64,000 nucleotides of DNA from Nereida ignava. Lineage in GTDB: Bacteria; Pseudomonadota; Alphaproteobacteria; Rhodobacterales; Rhodobacteraceae. The stretch is taken from positions 62,001-126,000 of the forward strand of contig NZ_CVPC01000003.1 in NCBI RefSeq assembly GCF_001049735.1, written 5' to 3'. The notes under the pieces are model-generated. The model saw nothing but the letters and a program-made list of their open reading frames with translations, was not told the DNA's origin and did not search any database. Every line of letters starts with the position of its first letter. Positions within the stretch are counted from its first letter, which is position 1. Positions 62,001 through 64,000 of this stretch are shown one piece after another. The position numbers were made by a program, and so were the translations under genes.

Positions 62001-62454
62001 CCGCTTGTTTTTTGATCTCTGCCATATCATCGCCAAGCACCTCGGTGGCGGGGATCACAGGAACATTAGCGTCAATGGCGACGCGGCGGGCGCTTGCCTT
62101 GTCACCCAAAGCGCGCATCGTGTCAGCCTTGGGACCGATGAATGTAATGCCGTTTGCAGCGCATGCATCCACAAACTCGGGGTTTTCAGACAACAACCCA
62201 TAGCCCGGGTGGATCGCATCTGCGCCGGCCTCAAGAGCGACGCGGATCATTTCGTCAATGCTCAGATAGGCTGCAACGGGACCAAGGCCCTCGCCGATAC
62301 GGTATGCTTCATCCGCCTTGAAACGGTGCAGCCCCAGCTTGTCTTCTTCCGCAAATACCGCGACCGTCTTTTTGCCAAGCTCGTTTGCTGCGCGCATAAT
62401 TCGGATCGCGATCTCCCCACGGTTGGCAATAAGAATTTTGTTGAAATCAGCCAT
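59011..62454 (-). CDS. pyc: Pyruvate carboxylase
   Basis: 1147 residues, the full single-chain form. Carboxylates pyruvate to oxaloacetate with ATP and bicarbonate, the main anaplerotic step in Roseobacters. Domains in order: biotin carboxylase (residues 1 to about 450; ILIANRGEIAIRIMRAANEL, ATP-grasp with WGGGGRGMRPI and FIEVNPRVQVEHTVTEE), carboxyltransferase TIM barrel (about 530-820; DTTMRDGHQSLLATR with the metal-binding Asp, LHFHTHDTAG-like PIHFHTHDTAG), a PYC/OADA linker, and a C-terminal biotinyl domain with EAMKMETGI, biotinyl-lysine at about 1113. The length and order match alpha4 type. Start ATG 62452-62454 (MADFNKILIANRGE). Confidence 0.97.
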   Translation of the reverse strand: MADFNKILIANRGEIAIRIMRAANELGKKTVAVFAEEDKLGLHRFKADEAYRIGEGLGPVAAYLSIDEMIRVALEAGADAIHPGYGLLSENPEFVDACAANGITFIGPKADTMRALGDKASARRVAIDANVPVIPATEVLGDDMAEIKKQAAEVGYPLMLKASWGGGGRGMRPIFSEDELEEKVLEGRREAEAAFGNGEGYLEKMITRARHVEVQVLGDSHGEMYHLYERDCSVQRRNQKVVERAPAPYLSGTQREQICNLGKKICQHVNYECAGTVEFLMDMDSGEFYFIEVNPRVQVEHTVTEEVTGIDIVRAQILIAEGKSLVEATGVSTQYDVKLDGHAIQCRVTTEDPQNNFIPDYGRITAYRGATGMGIRLDGGTAYSGAVITRYYDSLLEKVTAWAPTPEAAIARMDRALREFRIRGVSTNIAFVENLLKHPTFLSNEYTTKFIDDTPALFDFKKRRDRATKLLTYIADITVNGHPETVDRPLPAAEARAPKPPVRIAQNTPDGTRTILDAQGPQAVADWMAAQKHLLITDTTMRDGHQSLLATRMRSIDMIKAAPAYAQNLSGLFSVECWGGATFDVAYRFLQECPWQRLRDIRAQLPNVMTQMLLRASNGVGYTNYPDNVVEFFVKRAAASGVDVFRVFDSLNWVENMRVAMDAVIDAGKVCEGTICYTGDLLNPERSKYDLKYYVDMGQELKAAGAHVLGLKDMAGLMKPASARILIKALKEEVGLPIHFHTHDTAGMATATILAAAEAGVDAVDCAMDSFSGNTSQATLGSVVEALRNTDRDTGLDIKAIRQISDYFEAVRGQYAAFESGLQAPASEVYLHEMPGGQFTNLKAQARSLGLEERWHEVAQMYADVNQMFGDIVKVTPSSKVVGDMALMMVSQGLSRADVENPKKDVSFPDSVIDMMKGNLGQPKGGFPDLIVSKALKGDSPNLERPGKHLAPADLEAERAAASTACGGSSIDDEDLAGYLMYPKVYTDYATRHDMYGPVRALPTPVFFYGMDVGDEIAAEIDPGKTLEIRLQAIGDTNEDGEVKVFFELNGQPRNIRVPNRAIKATTAARPKAELGNADHIGAPMPGVVASVGVTVGQKVSEGDLLLTIEAMKMETGIHTERDAVIKAVHVAAGGQIDAKDLLVEFE

Positions 62455-62627
62455 GGGATCATCCTTGTGTAGTCATGTTGCAGTGCAGCAATTTGAGTAT
62501 CTTCTATGACGTTTTTGTAAATCCGTAAACATCGTAGAATTGGGTATGTGTCTGAGCAGCGCCTGTGCTGCGAACAATGAGCGAACATGGGTTTTCACCG
62601 CAGGGCAACCGCGCTACATAATTACAC

Positions 62628-64000
62628 ATGAGCGATTTTTCCGAAGATGACGCCTTCGAGGCGGCAAGCATCCCGCTAAGTCAACGTGCCATGCAGGCGC
62701 GCCCTGCGCCCTATTTGGACAGCTTGAACCCCGCGCAACGTCAGGCCGTAGAGACCCTTGATGGGCCCGTTTTGATGTTGGCGGGTGCCGGCACCGGTAA
62801 AACCAAGGCGCTGACCTGTCGAATCGCACATCTTTTGACAACTGGCCGTGCTCGCCCGAACGAGGTCTTGGCGGTGACGTTCACCAACAAAGCCGCGCGC
62901 GAGATGAAGGACCGTGTTGGCGCACTGATGGGCGCAACGGTTGAGGGGATGCCGTGGCTTGGCACGTTCCACGCTATTTGTGTGAAGTTGTTGCGCAGAC
63001 ATGCCGAGCTTGCAGGACTGAAGTCCAACTTCACCATTCTGGACCGCGACGATCAGAACCGCCTGTTAAAGCAACTGATTGTGGCAGATGGCTTGGATGA
63101 AAAACGCTGGCCTGCGCGGGCGCTTGGGACGGTAATTGACGGTTGGAAAAACCGTGCGCTAACGCCTGAGAACGTGCCTGTTGCCGATAGCAGTGCCTTT
63201 GATGGGCGGGGCGTTGAGATTTACGCGCAATACCAAGCGCGTCTAAAAACGCTTAACGCCTGCGATTTTGGCGATCTGTTGTTGCACGTCGTAAGCATTT
63301 TCCAAAACCATTCAGATGTGCTGGCACAGTATCAAAGATGGTTCAAATACATCCTTGTGGACGAATACCAAGATACGAACGTGGCGCAATATATGTGGCT
63401 TCGATTGTTGGCGGCGGGGCACAAAAACATCTGCTGTGTGGGCGACGATGATCAGTCGATCTATGGCTGGCGGGGCGCAGAAGTTGGCAATATTTTGCGC
63501 TTCGAAAAAGACTTTGAGAACGCGCATGTGGTCAAGCTTGAGCAAAACTATCGCTCGACCCATCATATTCTGGGGGCAGCATCTGGTGTCATCGCTGGCA
63601 ACAAAGGGCGTCTTGGAAAGACCCTTTGGACCGAACGTGACGAGGGCGACAAAGTACGCCTTATTGGTCATTGGGACGGTGATGAAGAGGCCCGTTGGAT
63701 TGGTGAAGAAGTTGAGGCCATGCAACGCGGCACGCGCGGGCAGGCCCCAATCAGCCTTGATGATATGGCGATACTTGTACGTGCGTCGCATCAAATGCGG
63801 GGCTTTGAAGATCGCTTTTTGACCATCGGGCTGCCGTACCGCGTGATTGGGGGGCCGCGTTTTTACGAGCGGATGGAGATCCGCGATGCAATGGCGTACT
63901 TCCGCCTTGCGATTAGCCCCACGGACGATCTGGCATTTGAGCGGATTATCAATACGCCCAAGCGCGGCCTTGGCGATAAAGCCCAACAGAAAATCCAAGT
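62628..64000 (+). CDS. UvrD/PcrA/Rep-type DNA helicase, N-terminal part (runs off the window)
   Basis: The first 457 codons are visible; the reading frame continues beyond base 64000. Superfamily 1A helicase: LNPAQRQAVETLDGPVLMLA (Q motif and motif I start), Walker A GAGTGKTKAL, FTNKAAREMKDRV (Ia), VDEYQDTN (motif II), DDDQSIYGWRGA (III) and VKLEQNYRST (IV). Unwinds DNA 3' to 5' in repair and replication restart; N-terminal variant with an extra 30 residues before the Q motif. UvrD or PcrA cannot be told apart from this part. The pyc gene is divergent, with 173 bases between. Confidence 0.93.
   Translation, partial: MSDFSEDDAFEAASIPLSQRAMQARPAPYLDSLNPAQRQAVETLDGPVLMLAGAGTGKTKALTCRIAHLLTTGRARPNEVLAVTFTNKAAREMKDRVGALMGATVEGMPWLGTFHAICVKLLRRHAELAGLKSNFTILDRDDQNRLLKQLIVADGLDEKRWPARALGTVIDGWKNRALTPENVPVADSSAFDGRGVEIYAQYQARLKTLNACDFGDLLLHVVSIFQNHSDVLAQYQRWFKYILVDEYQDTNVAQYMWLRLLAAGHKNICCVGDDDQSIYGWRGAEVGNILRFEKDFENAHVVKLEQNYRSTHHILGAASGVIAGNKGRLGKTLWTERDEGDKVRLIGHWDGDEEARWIGEEVEAMQRGTRGQAPISLDDMAILVRASHQMRGFEDRFLTIGLPYRVIGGPRFYERMEIRDAMAYFRLAISPTDDLAFERIINTPKRGLGDKAQQKIQ

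Noticed and set aside
1-64000. Prophage, insertion sequence, integron or CRISPR array
   Set aside because: No transposase, integrase, phage structural gene, terminal inverted repeats or regularly spaced repeats were seen anywhere in the window.

Overview
This is a 64 kb piece of an alphaproteobacterial chromosome, most likely a marine Rhodobacterales (Roseobacter-group) bacterium. The evidence is gene content and order: dnaG-rpoD, nrdR-ribD and ribE-ribB-ribH-nusB, hisB-hisH-hisA-hisF-hisE with an opposite-strand DUF2147 gene inside, helicase-S4-ferredoxin-CarD, cobS/cobT back to back, MmcB, and a tRNA-His without an encoded G-1 but with G1-U72 and A73 (an alphaproteobacterial oddity). Base composition is moderate and even. 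I see no prophage, insertion sequence, CRISPR array or rRNA operon. Almost all of the window is ordinary core chromosome; the accessory flavour comes from capsule and glycan genes and Tad-type pilin genes.

Layout. 1-4.1 kb: 5' part of glpX, homoserine dehydrogenase, a small lipoprotein, a pirin and a small membrane protein. 4.1-7.1 kb: three Tad minor pilin-type genes (TadG-like with a VWA domain, then two TadE-like); the TadG-like gene is broken by a frameshift at a perfect 8-bp hairpin. 7.3-13.7 kb: glutamate dehydrogenase, primase, sigma-70, nrdR. 13.7-22.2 kb: riboflavin genes, split by a capsule module on the other strand (KpsS, an OPX export lipoprotein and KpsC); kpsC carries an in-frame TAA in the linker between its two glycosyltransferase domains. 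22.2-25.2 kb: a GC-rich structured intergenic stretch that may be an RNA gene, mmcB, a 58-residue protein, an asparagine-synthetase-like gene preceded by a translationally coupled 33-codon ORF, and tRNA-His.

25.3-36.6 kb: a membrane protein and RluD with overlapping divergent start codons, RpoH, a sugar-acid catabolism pair, oligoendopeptidase F, a DNA ligase/exonuclease damage-response pair, an HpcH/HpaI aldolase, a lysophospholipase-like hydrolase, an SCP2 protein and a TPR protein. 36.7-41.0 kb: a SUV3-like RNA helicase, S4 protein, 7Fe ferredoxin and CarD, an RNA/transcription cluster. 41.1-47.9 kb: cobS/cobT, a Kef-type antiporter, a large protein combining PilM/GspL-like and PilP-like ends, and a SIMPL-domain protein. 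48-54.9 kb: MetY, a VOC protein, two linked glycosyltransferase-type genes, tRNA-Tyr, RlmB, a zinc-ribbon protein, a YHS protein. 54.6-58.5 kb: the his operon. 58.7-64 kb: tRNA-Gly, pyruvate carboxylase and the first 1.37 kb of a UvrD/PcrA helicase.

The most interesting points are the two apparently fresh lesions in surface-structure genes (tadG-like and kpsC), the candidate RNA at about 22.32-22.48 kb, the micro-ORF coupled to an asparagine-synthetase-like enzyme, the RibB whose GTP cyclohydrolase II half has lost its zinc cysteines, and the PilM/PilP-like fusion. I did not find a clear, complete, previously undescribed multi-gene system; the micro-ORF/asparagine-synthetase pair is the best candidate.
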